NCBI GenBank assembly: GCA_035293985.1
Contig: DATGLS010000017.1
Location: 62,001-126,000, forward strand
DNA length: 64,000 bases
Source of the DNA: JAVDCA01 sp035293985
GTDB lineage: Bacteria > Pseudomonadota > Alphaproteobacteria > Rhizobiales > Xanthobacteraceae
Direction of reading: 5' to 3'
The notes under the pieces: model-generated
Told to the model about the DNA's origin: nothing
What the model saw: the letters and a program-made list of their open reading frames with translations, nothing else
Database searches by the model: none
Made by a program: the position numbers and the translations under genes
In this document: positions 43,001 to 49,943 of the stretch, in pieces
Numbering within the stretch: the first letter of the stretch is position 1
Layout of the letters: each line of letters starts with the position of its first letter

Positions 43001-43056
43001 AGCGAGTGCGCAAGGCCCCACAGGATGGCGGAGAATTTCACGGTGGCGATGCTCAT
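40006..43056 (-). CDS. transhydroxylase/resorcinol-hydroxylase-like molybdopterin large subunit with extra N-terminal domain
   Basis: 1016 residues. From residue ~143 the protein follows AthL, the large subunit of pyrogallol-phloroglucinol transhydroxylase: NGGPVFVYVRDGKIVRMTP, PMKRVDFDPNGARNPQ, DRGGCLNLLTP. Residues reported as catalytic in AthL are conserved: His269 (SHHTWGN), Asp299 and Ser300 (NPDSWEG, Ser being the Mo ligand) and Tyr528 (FYFPGYA). The Azoarcus resorcinol hydroxylase RhL belongs to the same group, so the reaction is probably hydroxyl addition to or transfer on a polyphenol. Residues 1-135, absent from AthL as I remember it (~875 residues), resemble an SCP2-like lipid-binding domain (PDVTLAFKNAATG, DFNLTVDGPEDLANWW). 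No Tat signal. gagaggaacgccg precedes the ATG. It is followed by the iron-sulphur subunit, a receptor and DoxX genes. Confidence 0.9.
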   Translation of the reverse strand: MSIATVKFSAILWGLAHSLKLAARRHPAFRARLAERNLVAQVKARDEETARWYEVCGGRVTSGAGLHAKPDVTLAFKNAATGASLLMPPINWLDQINAIKDFNLTVDGPEDLANWWAQTIMLSQTVGWKLGTRLPDGTMRYCNMTNGGPVFVYVRDGKIVRMTPIDFDDTDPQPWTIRARGIDLTPPRRTTLAPHGQNAKSIVYSPDRLLHPMKRVDFDPNGARNPQNRGKSGYVRISWEEALDLVANEIKRCKRTHGPGAIATSHGSHHTWGNIGYYLSALFRFANAVGMTRVHHNPDSWEGWYWGAVHHWGYTLRVGQSETYGTVEDCLQSCDMIVFWAADPETTSGSYGAQEGTVRRQWLKNPKLGIKVVHVDPYYNASAQFLPGKWFAPKPTTSVAMAMAIAYVWIKEGLYDKQYVETHTVGFDEWKAYLVGDEDGVAKTPEWQEKETGVPAKDVRALAREWGKKRVYLAPGGWGNGHGGACRNQTGIQWARVMVCLSAMQGLGKPGINMGNLQWGTPLDFNFYFPGYADGGMSGDLENTAMPVELYQRMPQLPTMNSSFQRIPRIWMPEAIADGKAEGYPWVGKSIEHQFAKFGYPAPGHSPVKMFYKYGGSILSTMNNTSRHVRMYQSAALEFVVNQSIWFEGEAKFADVILPACTNFERVDISEWAGLGGYGHHGQQQLNHRVIVFQAPAIAPLGESKSDYWIFNEISKRLGLANYFSEGMNEIDWVKRLFDASDLPKKISWKQFIKRGYYVVPAEKEKLRAPVSFRWFWENRKKDVPEAQPLPSDYNGEYLRGLQTQSGKLEFECSSLKRFHDPERPPIVKYEPSWEGPHSGELFERYPLQMLTPHSKYSFHTQGDGKSSFLNNIPDHRVNVEGYYYWLIRMNADDARERGIKKHDLVKVYNDRGAVICAALPTQRLPRGVCHGYESSAVYDPMGEPGKSVDRGGCLNLLTPERTQTKSTHSLAGANSLVQIEPWDRRIEHMSATFAAMEKDREVKETLKAASLVPAK

Positions 43057-43219
43057 CGGCGTTCCTCTCGGATGCCCGTCGTACGCTCGCGCGGACCAAG
43101 TCGGTCCGGCGCGGTTGCGACCCGGGTTGGCCGTGGCCGGGCGCAAAGGCTATCGTACTGCGGGAAACCTGTCGACGCGCGCCGCGCGACAACCTGCCTT
43201 TGCAGCCGGGAGAAATCGC

Positions 43220-43675
43220 ATGGGAGACACGACAACGCCGCCTCGCTCGATGCCGGCGGCGCCGCCGGAGGGGCTGCTGGGCAACTGGAAGCTGGTGTCG
43301 TGGCAAGTGATCGTCGAGGGCGAGCCGCCGCACAATCCGTTCGGGCTGCATCCCAAGGGCTACCTGGTCCTCACCCCACAGGGCCGCTCGATCGCGATCA
43401 CCACCGCGGAGCATCGCGTCGGCGGCGATGGCGACCGCGAGCGGGCCGAGCTGCACCGCTCGATGCTCGCCTATACGGGCCGCTATCGCATCGAGGGCAA
43501 CGACTTCATCACCACGGTCGAGGCGTCGTGGAACGAATCATGGAACGGGTCGGAGCAGCGGCGGCATTTCCGCGTCGACGGCGACATGCTCTACATCGAG
43601 TCGGCGGCGGCGCCGAGCATCATCTTTCCCGGCAAGACGGACTACCGCCGGCTCGTGTGGGAGCGCGACAAGTAG
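43220..43675 (+). CDS. lipocalin-like domain protein
   Basis: 151 residues. EGLLGNWKLVSWQVIVEGEP and NPFGLHPKGYLVLTPQGRSIAI match the lipocalin-like (Lipocalin_5 type) family; compare 1897-2298. TGRYRIEGNDFITTVEASWN is the mid-barrel segment. It is divergent from the transhydroxylase-like large subunit with a 163-bp spacer (43057-43219), so the two may share regulation and perhaps the same phenolic substrate. gggaga lies 8 bp before the ATG. There is no signal peptide. Confidence 0.83.
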   Translation: MGDTTTPPRSMPAAPPEGLLGNWKLVSWQVIVEGEPPHNPFGLHPKGYLVLTPQGRSIAITTAEHRVGGDGDRERAELHRSMLAYTGRYRIEGNDFITTVEASWNESWNGSEQRRHFRVDGDMLYIESAAAPSIIFPGKTDYRRLVWERDK

Positions 43676-43689
43676 GTGCTTGTCAGAAT

Positions 43690-43770
43690 GTAGCCCGCAT
43701 GAGCGAAGCGACATGCGGGAACACGATTGGTGAGGAACGACCCGGATGTCGCTTCGCTCAGCCGGGCTAC
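43690..43770. repeat. gtagcccgga palindromic repeat (copy 2)
   Basis: gtagcccgcatgagcgaagc ... gcttcgctcagccgggctac; a diverged relative of 16422-16504, between convergent genes. Confidence 0.85.
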
Positions 43771-43793
43771 GACCATCGGCGACCGGCCGCGCG

Positions 43794-44522
43794 TCAGCTC
43801 TGGTAGTTGATCAGCAGCGCAACGGACTGGCTCGTGCTCTGGCCGTTCGAGCCGTAGCCGGTGGTCGTGCTGCTCGAGTCCTGCATCAGCTTGAGGAAAT
43901 CCTGCAGCAGATTGCTCAGGTCGCTGCCGGTCGGCGAGTTGCTGCTCGTGCTGCTGGAGTCCGTGCTGCTGGTGGTGCTGCTCGTGCTGCTGGAGTCCGA
44001 GCTCGTGCTACCCGCGGTGCTGCTGTCGGAGCTGCTCGAGCCGTTCGCGAGGCTGAGCAACATCTGCAGGATATCGGAGCCGCTCGAGCTGCTGCTCCCG
44101 CTCGCATCGCCGGCACCGCCCGGACCGCCAGGACCTCCGGGGCCTCCCGGACCACCAGGCCCGCCGGGGCCGCCAGGTCCACCGGGGCCGCCAGGTCCCC
44201 CTTGCGAGAAGGTGTTCGAGAACACGTTCTGCAGCTCCGTCGCCTGGTTGCTGGTGAGCTTTCCGCTCTGCACCTCGGATTGGATCAGGCTGTCGATCTT
44301 CGACTTCATGTCGGCGGGCGAGGCCGGCTGCGAGCCCGATGCCTGGCTCGACGAGGCATCGCTCTGGAGCGAGCTGTCGATGTCCTTGAGCGCCGAGCTG
44401 AGCGCGCTCTGATCGGACGAGCTGATGGTGCCGGCGGAGACTTCCGACGCGAGCTCGTTCTGCAGCCGGTCAACCGGCGATTGGAACTGGGGCTGGTAGG
44501 ACACTGATGAAATCGAGCTCAT
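43794..44522 (-). CDS. Ser-rich protein with collagen-like Gly-Gly-Pro repeats
   Basis: 242 residues, no signal peptide. Residues ~1-105 are polar and helical with an N-terminal MSSISSVSYQPQFQSP and a segment MKSKIDSLIQSEVQSGKLTS resembling EF-hand-adjacent or linker regions of secreted rhizobial proteins. Nine consecutive GGP triplets follow (nucleotides 44111-44200), then long Ser/Thr runs, then LSNLLQDFLKLMQ near the C-terminus. I do not recognise a named family. The lack of a signal peptide, low complexity and small residues would suit a type I- or III-secreted or surface-polymer protein, which is inference. gaggagc precedes the ATG. It is divergent from a two-component regulator gene (175-bp spacer), its likely controller. 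Confidence 0.75.
   Translation of the reverse strand: MSSISSVSYQPQFQSPVDRLQNELASEVSAGTISSSDQSALSSALKDIDSSLQSDASSSQASGSQPASPADMKSKIDSLIQSEVQSGKLTSNQATELQNVFSNTFSQGGPGGPGGPGGPGGPGGPGGPGGPGGPGGAGDASGSSSSSGSDILQMLLSLANGSSSSDSSTAGSTSSDSSSTSSTTSSTDSSSTSSNSPTGSDLSNLLQDFLKLMQDSSSTTTGYGSNGQSTSQSVALLINYQS
44111..44200 (-). repeat. nine-fold Gly-Gly-Pro coding repeat
   Basis: Nine 9-bp units encoding GGP in the Ser-rich protein. Codons vary (ggc/ggt/gga/ggg, cct/ccc/ccg), so it is an old, protein-level repeat rather than a fresh slippage tract. Confidence 0.9.
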
Positions 44523-44696
44523 CGCAGGCTCCTCGCGATCCAAGATCAAGATGCTGTGTACGGAACCATGTTCGCGGTTAATGCAAACTTGCCAACGCGC
44601 CGCGATGTTGTTTCTCTCGATTGCCGGCACGACGGCAGAAACATTTGGAAACAAAAATCCTCCGCGCTGCCGGCGCGACTCAGGGCAGATCCTCGC

Positions 44697-45413
44697 ATGG
44701 CCGCATTGCCGCACATCCTGCTGGTCGAGGACGATCGCGAGATCAGCCACCTGGTCAGCCGCTATCTGCGCTCCAACGATTGCCGCGTCTCGGTCAGCGG
44801 CAACGGGCGCAACATGGAGCGCCTGATCGAGGACAGCCGCGTCGATCTCGTCGTGCTCGACCTCATGCTGCCGGGCGAGGACGGCCTCACCCTGTGCCGC
44901 CGCCTGCGCACGCATTCGCAGGTCCCTCTCATCATGCTCACCGCCAAGGGCGAGGAGATCGACCGCATCGTCGGCCTCGAGATGGGCGCCGACGACTACA
45001 TGGCCAAGCCGTTCAACCCGCGCGAGCTGCTCGCGCGCATCCGCGCCGTGCTGCGGCGGGCGCAAACCGCCGCGCTGCGGGCGGCGCCGCGCGCGCGGGC
45101 GATGACCTTCCTCGGCTGGCGCATCGATTGCGCGCTGCGCGAGCTGCGCGACCCGCTCGGCGTGCTGATCGCGCTCACCAGCGCCGAGTTCGAGCTGCTG
45201 GCGGCGCTGGGCGAACGCGCCGGCCGCATCCTGTCGCGCGAGCAGCTGCTCGACCTCACGCCGGGACGCGCCGCCGGCTCGCACGAGCGCAGCATCGACG
45301 TGCTGATCAGCCGGCTGCGGCGCAAGATCGAGCGCGACGCGCACAACCCGGAGATCATCAAGACGGTGCGTTCGGGCGGCTATCTGTTCACCCCGGAAGT
45401 CGAGCCCGCATGA
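44697..45413 (+). CDS. OmpR-family response regulator
   Basis: 238 residues. Receiver domain ~4-118: acidic pair VEDDRE, phospho-acceptor Asp in VDLVVLDLMLPGEDG, and Lys in MAKPFNPRE. The winged-helix DNA-binding domain (~135-232) has LTSAEFELLAALGERAGRIL and SIDVLISRLRRKIE. ATG 44697 (MAALPHILLVEDD) is preferred over an upstream ATG at 44556, whose extra 47 residues have no family match. The stop overlaps the sensor kinase start (ATGA, 45410-45413). Divergent from the Gly-Gly-Pro/Ser-rich protein gene, a likely target. Confidence 0.94.
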   Translation: MAALPHILLVEDDREISHLVSRYLRSNDCRVSVSGNGRNMERLIEDSRVDLVVLDLMLPGEDGLTLCRRLRTHSQVPLIMLTAKGEEIDRIVGLEMGADDYMAKPFNPRELLARIRAVLRRAQTAALRAAPRARAMTFLGWRIDCALRELRDPLGVLIALTSAEFELLAALGERAGRILSREQLLDLTPGRAAGSHERSIDVLISRLRRKIERDAHNPEIIKTVRSGGYLFTPEVEPA

Positions 45414-46753
45414 GGATCGACGTCCGCTCGTTCCTGCCCAACCGCATCAGCGGCCAGATGGCGCTGATCGTGGTGGCGTCGCTCATCGTCATCCACGCGG
45501 TGGTGACGACGGCGCTCTTCCTCGGCCGCGCGCACGACGCGCATGATCATCCGCCGGATGAGCTCGTGACCCTGGCGCGGCTGATCGATGCGACGCCGGC
45601 GGCCGAGCGCGCGCGCCTGATGCAGGACGCCGGCGCCGCTTTTCCGCAACTCGCGCCGCGCCTCGCCGCATCGGGACCGGCGCCGGAACCATCGACATCG
45701 CGCGACTGGCTCGTGCAGGAGATCGAGCGCCACCTCGGGCCGGGATTCGCGGTAACGCAGGCCGCGCCGAGCGGCTCGAGCGACGCGCCGCGGCTGATCG
45801 CGGTGCGCTTGCGCGATGACGCGGTGGTGACGGCGCACCTCACCCCGATGCCCGCGCCGCCGGCGATCGGCGGGCCCGTGCTCTTCACCATCATGTTCGT
45901 CGCGATCAGCGTGACGTTTCTCGGCTTGTGGGCGGCGCGTGTGCTGACCGAGCCGCTGCGCCGCTTTGCCACCGCGGCGGAAAGCTTTCAGCCGGACGGC
46001 GAGGTGGCGGCGCTCCCCGAGCGCGGGCCGGCGGAGATTCGCGCCGCCGCGCATGCGCTCAACCGCATGCGCGCCCGCATCAAAGAGCTAGTCGAGGGCC
46101 GCACTCGCATGCTGGCGGCCGTGAGCCACGACCTGCGCACGCCGATCACGCGGCTGCGGCTGCGCAGCGAGTTCATCGAGGATGCGGCCGTGCGCAGCCA
46201 GATGCTGGACGAGCTCGCGCATATGAACGCGATGGTCGAGAGCATCCTGGTTCATCTGCGCGGCGGCAACCCGCGCGAGCCCGCCACCATGATCGACATC
46301 GCGACCAGCGTGCAGACCATCTGCGATCAGTTCGCCGACATGGGCCACCGGGTCGGCTACGAGGGGCCCGATCATCTCGCGATCGAGGCGCATCCCGAGG
46401 AGCTGCGCCGCGCGATCACCAATCTGGTCGACAACGCGGCGCGCCACGGCGAGCGCGTCATCGTGCGGCTCGCCGCCGGCCCGTCGGCGATGTCGATCGC
46501 CGTCGAGGACGACGGCCCGGGAATTGTCGAGACCGACAAGGAGGCGATGCAGCAGCCGTTCGTGCGCGGCGATGCGGCCCGCGGGATGAATGACAAGAGC
46601 GGCTTCGGTCTCGGCCTGTCGATCGCCCGTGCGGCAGTCGTCGCCCATGGCGGGACGCTGGAGCTGATCGACCGCATGCCGTCAGGGCTGATCGCGCGCA
46701 TCACGCTGCCCGTCGACCGCTGCGGCACGCCGACTCACGGCGGGCAGATGTAA
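45410..46753 (+). CDS. EnvZ-like sensor histidine kinase
   Basis: 447 residues. TM1 ~17-39, periplasmic loop ~40-153, TM2 ~154-176, HAMP ~177-230. HisKA has phosphorylated His240 in MLAAVSHDLRTPITRLR. The ATPase domain has N-box NLVDNAARHGE, G1 DDGPGIVE and G2 SGFGLGLSIA. The periplasmic sensor is ~115 residues and His-rich at its start (RAHDAHDHPPDE), so metal or pH sensing is conceivable. It is coupled to the response regulator by an ATGA overlap. Its last 19 bp overlap the convergent TRAP permease gene. Confidence 0.94.
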   Translation: MRIDVRSFLPNRISGQMALIVVASLIVIHAVVTTALFLGRAHDAHDHPPDELVTLARLIDATPAAERARLMQDAGAAFPQLAPRLAASGPAPEPSTSRDWLVQEIERHLGPGFAVTQAAPSGSSDAPRLIAVRLRDDAVVTAHLTPMPAPPAIGGPVLFTIMFVAISVTFLGLWAARVLTEPLRRFATAAESFQPDGEVAALPERGPAEIRAAAHALNRMRARIKELVEGRTRMLAAVSHDLRTPITRLRLRSEFIEDAAVRSQMLDELAHMNAMVESILVHLRGGNPREPATMIDIATSVQTICDQFADMGHRVGYEGPDHLAIEAHPEELRRAITNLVDNAARHGERVIVRLAAGPSAMSIAVEDDGPGIVETDKEAMQQPFVRGDAARGMNDKSGFGLGLSIARAAVVAHGGTLELIDRMPSGLIARITLPVDRCGTPTHGGQM

Positions 46754-48078
46754 CCGCCGCCGTCCGGATTGGGGAAGCAGCCGACCGAGGCCGGGATAAC
46801 GTGCTTGGGCAGCCACAGAACGATGGAGGGGAAATAGATGGTGAACGCGATGGTGGCGAAGAAGACGACGTAGATCGGCAAGCCGGCGCGCATGGCGTGG
46901 GAGAAACGCACACCGACGAATTTCGAGGCCATCAACAGGACGAGCCCGTAGGGCGGGGTGATCAGGCCGAAGGCGAGCGTCGTGATCAGCACCACGCCCA
47001 TGTGCACCGGGTTGATGCTGCCGGCGTCGGTGAGCGCATTCACGAGCGGCATGAAGATGATGATCGTCGGGACAGGCTCGATGAAATCGCCGATCACGGT
47101 GAAGAGCGCGACCATCAGCAGCATGATCAGGCGCGGATCGTTGCCGGCGATGCCGGTGATCCAGTCGGCGATGACGATCGCGCCGCGCAGATAAGCGAAC
47201 AGCCAGCCGAACGCGTTGGCGGCGCCGATGGTGATCAGCGGCAGGGAGAAGATCATGCCGGCGAGGCAGAAGTCGTAGGCGAGATTCTTGACATGGCCGC
47301 GCGCCAGCGCCGGGATGATGACGATCAGGATGTAGGCGACCGCGACCACGCCGGCTTCCGTCGGGGTGAACCAGCCGGTGAGGATGCCGCCGAGCAGGAT
47401 CACCGGGATCATCATCGGCAGCGCGGCATCGCGGAATGCGCGCAGCACGTCGCCGAACGGGGCGCGCGGCCGCGGCAGGCCCTTGGGGCCGAAGAAATAG
47501 CAGTAGATCATCAGACCGATGCCGATCATGAGCCCGGGCACGAAGCCGGCCATGAACAGCCCGGCGATCGAGACGTTGCCGACGGCGCCGTACACGACGG
47601 CGGTGATACTCGGCGGCACCAACGCCGCGATGGTCGAGGCCGCGGCGATGATCGCGGCGATGAAGGGCGGATCGTAACCCTCCTTCTTCATCGGACCGCC
47701 GAGCGCGCGGCTGATCACCGCGACGTCGGCGGTGGTCGAGCCCGACATCTCGGAGAAGAACATGCTGAACACGGTGACGACCTGCGACAGGCCGCCGCGG
47801 ATGTGACCGACCAGCGCCAGCGAAAGGTTGACGACGCGCACCACCACGTTGGCGGAGCTCATCAGCTCGCCGACGAGAAGAAAGAAGGGAATCGCGAGCA
47901 GCGCCTCGGAGTCCATCCCGTCGAACATCTTTTGGATAATGGCGACATGCGAAACCTCGGTGAACGAGGCGGCGATGAGGACGCCGCCCATCAGCGAGAA
48001 CGGCACCGGGACGCCGAGATAGCCGAAGAACAGAAAAAGGAAGCTCATCAACACGAGCACATAGCCGGCGCTCATCAT
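46735..48078 (-). CDS. dctM: TRAP transporter large permease (DctM)
   Basis: 447 residues, about 12 membrane helices. Family blocks are AIPFFLLVGELMSSANVVVR, FSEMSGSTTADVAVISRALG, VPPSITAVVYGA and TPPYGLVLLMASKFVGV near the C-terminus. It is the Na+-coupled channel for import of an organic acid delivered by the DctP receptor. The start overlaps the stop of the DctQ gene by 4 bp (ATGA). The 3' end overlaps the sensor kinase gene by 19 bp, and the last residues (CFPNPDGGGYICPP) look non-conserved. Confidence 0.94.
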   Translation of the reverse strand: MMSAGYVLVLMSFLFLFFGYLGVPVPFSLMGGVLIAASFTEVSHVAIIQKMFDGMDSEALLAIPFFLLVGELMSSANVVVRVVNLSLALVGHIRGGLSQVVTVFSMFFSEMSGSTTADVAVISRALGGPMKKEGYDPPFIAAIIAAASTIAALVPPSITAVVYGAVGNVSIAGLFMAGFVPGLMIGIGLMIYCYFFGPKGLPRPRAPFGDVLRAFRDAALPMMIPVILLGGILTGWFTPTEAGVVAVAYILIVIIPALARGHVKNLAYDFCLAGMIFSLPLITIGAANAFGWLFAYLRGAIVIADWITGIAGNDPRLIMLLMVALFTVIGDFIEPVPTIIIFMPLVNALTDAGSINPVHMGVVLITTLAFGLITPPYGLVLLMASKFVGVRFSHAMRAGLPIYVVFFATIAFTIYFPSIVLWLPKHVIPASVGCFPNPDGGGYICPP

Positions 48079-48656
48079 CCCACTCCTGGACGGTCGCCCC
48101 CGGGCGCAGCCGGCGCGATCGTCGATGCATTCTCAGGTTCGGCATGCTCGAAACCGTTGCGCAGGCCATTGACGATCTGCTCGATGGTGAACAGCGCGAC
48201 CAGCATGCCGCACAGCGGGATCGCGGCGTAGAGCGAGGCGATCGGCGTCATCGAGGGCATGCGGAAGCTGGAAAAGCCGCGCAGGAAATTGAGGTAGCCG
48301 AACCAGACGAAGCAGATCGCGACGCCGAGGATGGCGAGCCGGATCACCAGCTCGACGATGATGCGCGAGCGTCCGCGCAGGGCTTCGGCGATGGCGGTCA
48401 GATAGAGATGATCGTTCCGGCGCGTCGCCGCTGCGGCGCCGCAGAAGATCGCATAGATGAAGAACGTCGATGTCACCTCCTGCAGCCACAGCCACGGGTG
48501 GCCGATGGTGCGGGTGACGATGTCGAGCACGACCGTGGTGCAGAAGGCGAACAGCAGGAGGCCGGACAGGCACATCAGGACGAGCTCGAGCGCGTCGAAG
48601 GCGCGCCACTTGAGGTGACGCTGGCGTTGCGCGACGAGCCTGTCGGCTGCGGACAT
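48075..48656 (-). CDS. dctQ: TRAP transporter small permease (DctQ)
   Basis: 193 residues, four helices (LVLMCLSGLLLFAFCTTVVL, VTSTFFIYAIFCGAAAATR, LVIRLAILGVAICFVWFGYL, PLCGMLVALFTIEQIVNGL). HPWLWLQEVTSTFFIYAIF is the expected segment around helix 2, followed by RRNDHLYLTA, the GRxxHIxVD-like position. Partner of DctM, with which it overlaps by 4 bp. It is separated from the DctP gene by a 169-bp repeat-containing gap. Confidence 0.92.
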   Translation of the reverse strand: MSAADRLVAQRQRHLKWRAFDALELVLMCLSGLLLFAFCTTVVLDIVTRTIGHPWLWLQEVTSTFFIYAIFCGAAAATRRNDHLYLTAIAEALRGRSRIIVELVIRLAILGVAICFVWFGYLNFLRGFSSFRMPSMTPIASLYAAIPLCGMLVALFTIEQIVNGLRNGFEHAEPENASTIAPAAPGGDRPGVG

Positions 48657-48674
48657 GGGAAGACTCCGACGATC

Positions 48675-48800
48675 CCCCTCTTCCCTCTCCCGGGAGCGGA
48701 GAGGTGGCTCGCGAAGCGAGCCGGGTGAGGGGTGCTCGCAGCTTCCTGAAACACCTAGAGCCCCTCACCCCAGCCCTCTCCCTTTCGGGGAGAGGGAGCG
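48675..48800. repeat. composite palindromic repeats between dctP and dctQ
   Basis: ttccctctcccgggagcgga with tggctcgcgaagcgagccgg, then cccctcaccccagccctctc with cctttcggggagaggg. Two hairpins in the dctP-dctQ gap; such stems could dampen expression of the permease genes relative to the receptor. Confidence 0.78.
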
Positions 48801-48825
48801 CTGGCGCCGTGCCGTGGGACCTTAG

Positions 48826-49827
48826 CTACGTCACGGCCCGGATCAGGTCCTTGATCTTGACAGCGTGCGGGCCGAGGCCGGCGGCGAGCTTGTCGAGATA
48901 GGGATCGGCGAGCTTCTGGAAGCCGGACTTGTCCACGGTGACGATCTTCACGCCCATCGTCTTGAGCTTCGCCGCCGACTGGTGCTCGAGATCGAGCGCG
49001 CGGGCGGGCTGCTTCTGGCTCACCTCGTCCGCAGCCGCCTGCACCCAACCCTGCTGTTCGGGGGTGAGGCTCTTCCACAGCTTGTCGCTGATCCAGATGA
49101 GGTTGTTGTTCGCCTCGTGCTCGGTGATCGAGAGCACCGGTGCGACCTCGTAGTGCTTGTTGGCGAGGTAGACGTTGATGCCGTTCTCGGCGACGTCGAC
49201 GACACCGGTCTGCAACGAGGTGTAGACGCTGCCGAACGGCATGTGCACGGTTTGCGCGCCGTAGACCGGGAACATGGTGTCTTCCGTCGCGGTCGCCTGC
49301 ACACGCACCTTGAGGCCCTTCATGTCCTCGACCTTGGTGATCGGCCGCTTGCTGTACATGTGGCGCAAGCCGAGCGTGATCACGCCCAAGGCATGGGCAC
49401 CCTGCACGGTGTCCTCGATCATCGCCCGCACCGCCTTGCTGACGTTCGGGTCGGCGAGCGACTTCGCCAGGTGACCCTCCGAGCGATAAAGGAAATGCAG
49501 GGACATCACGCCGGCCTGGGGCGACAGCGTCGCGGCATTCGCCGACGAGCTGATGCAGAACTCGATGTCGCCGGCTTTCACCAGCTGCAGGACCTGCGGC
49601 TCCTGGCCGAGCTGCGCGCCGGGATACTGGTCGATCAGCATCGTCCCGCGGCTCAGCTCTTTGAGCTTGTTGGCGAAGAGATCGCCGGCGACGCCGTAGC
49701 CGGTCGTCTTGGGCTGGTCGTAGGCGAAGCGATAATGCCTCACCTCCTGGGCCCTCGCCGACGTAGCCCCAGCCGCCGCGATGATGCCACCTGCCGTCGC
49801 GGTGACGGCCTCCCGTCTCGTGAGCAT
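48826..49827 (-). CDS. dctP: TRAP transporter receptor (DctP-type)
   Basis: 333 residues. The N-terminus is Tat-like (LTRREAVTATAGGIIAAAGATSARA), then HYRFAYDQPKTTGYGVAGDLF. Family blocks are LQLVKAGDIEFCISSSAN, MKGLKVRVQATATEDTMF (the conserved Arg that binds the ligand carboxylate) and SLQTGVVDVAENGINVYLAN. It binds an organic acid in the periplasm for DctQM. It is the first gene of the operon, divergent from the TauD-like dioxygenase (116-bp spacer). ATG 49827 is preceded by gagga; the longer frame upstream is not conserved. Confidence 0.93.
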   Translation of the reverse strand: MLTRREAVTATAGGIIAAAGATSARAQEVRHYRFAYDQPKTTGYGVAGDLFANKLKELSRGTMLIDQYPGAQLGQEPQVLQLVKAGDIEFCISSSANAATLSPQAGVMSLHFLYRSEGHLAKSLADPNVSKAVRAMIEDTVQGAHALGVITLGLRHMYSKRPITKVEDMKGLKVRVQATATEDTMFPVYGAQTVHMPFGSVYTSLQTGVVDVAENGINVYLANKHYEVAPVLSITEHEANNNLIWISDKLWKSLTPEQQGWVQAAADEVSQKQPARALDLEHQSAAKLKTMGVKIVTVDKSGFQKLADPYLDKLAAGLGPHAVKIKDLIRAVT

Positions 49828-49943
49828 GTCGTCCTCCCTCGTCTTGCTCTTTTTGCTTGGACCGTTTGTACCACAGATCGCCTTGGCGGTGTGGGCCGAT
49901 ACGGGGCATAATGCGGCGACGCCCACCCTGTCGGGAGATCGCC

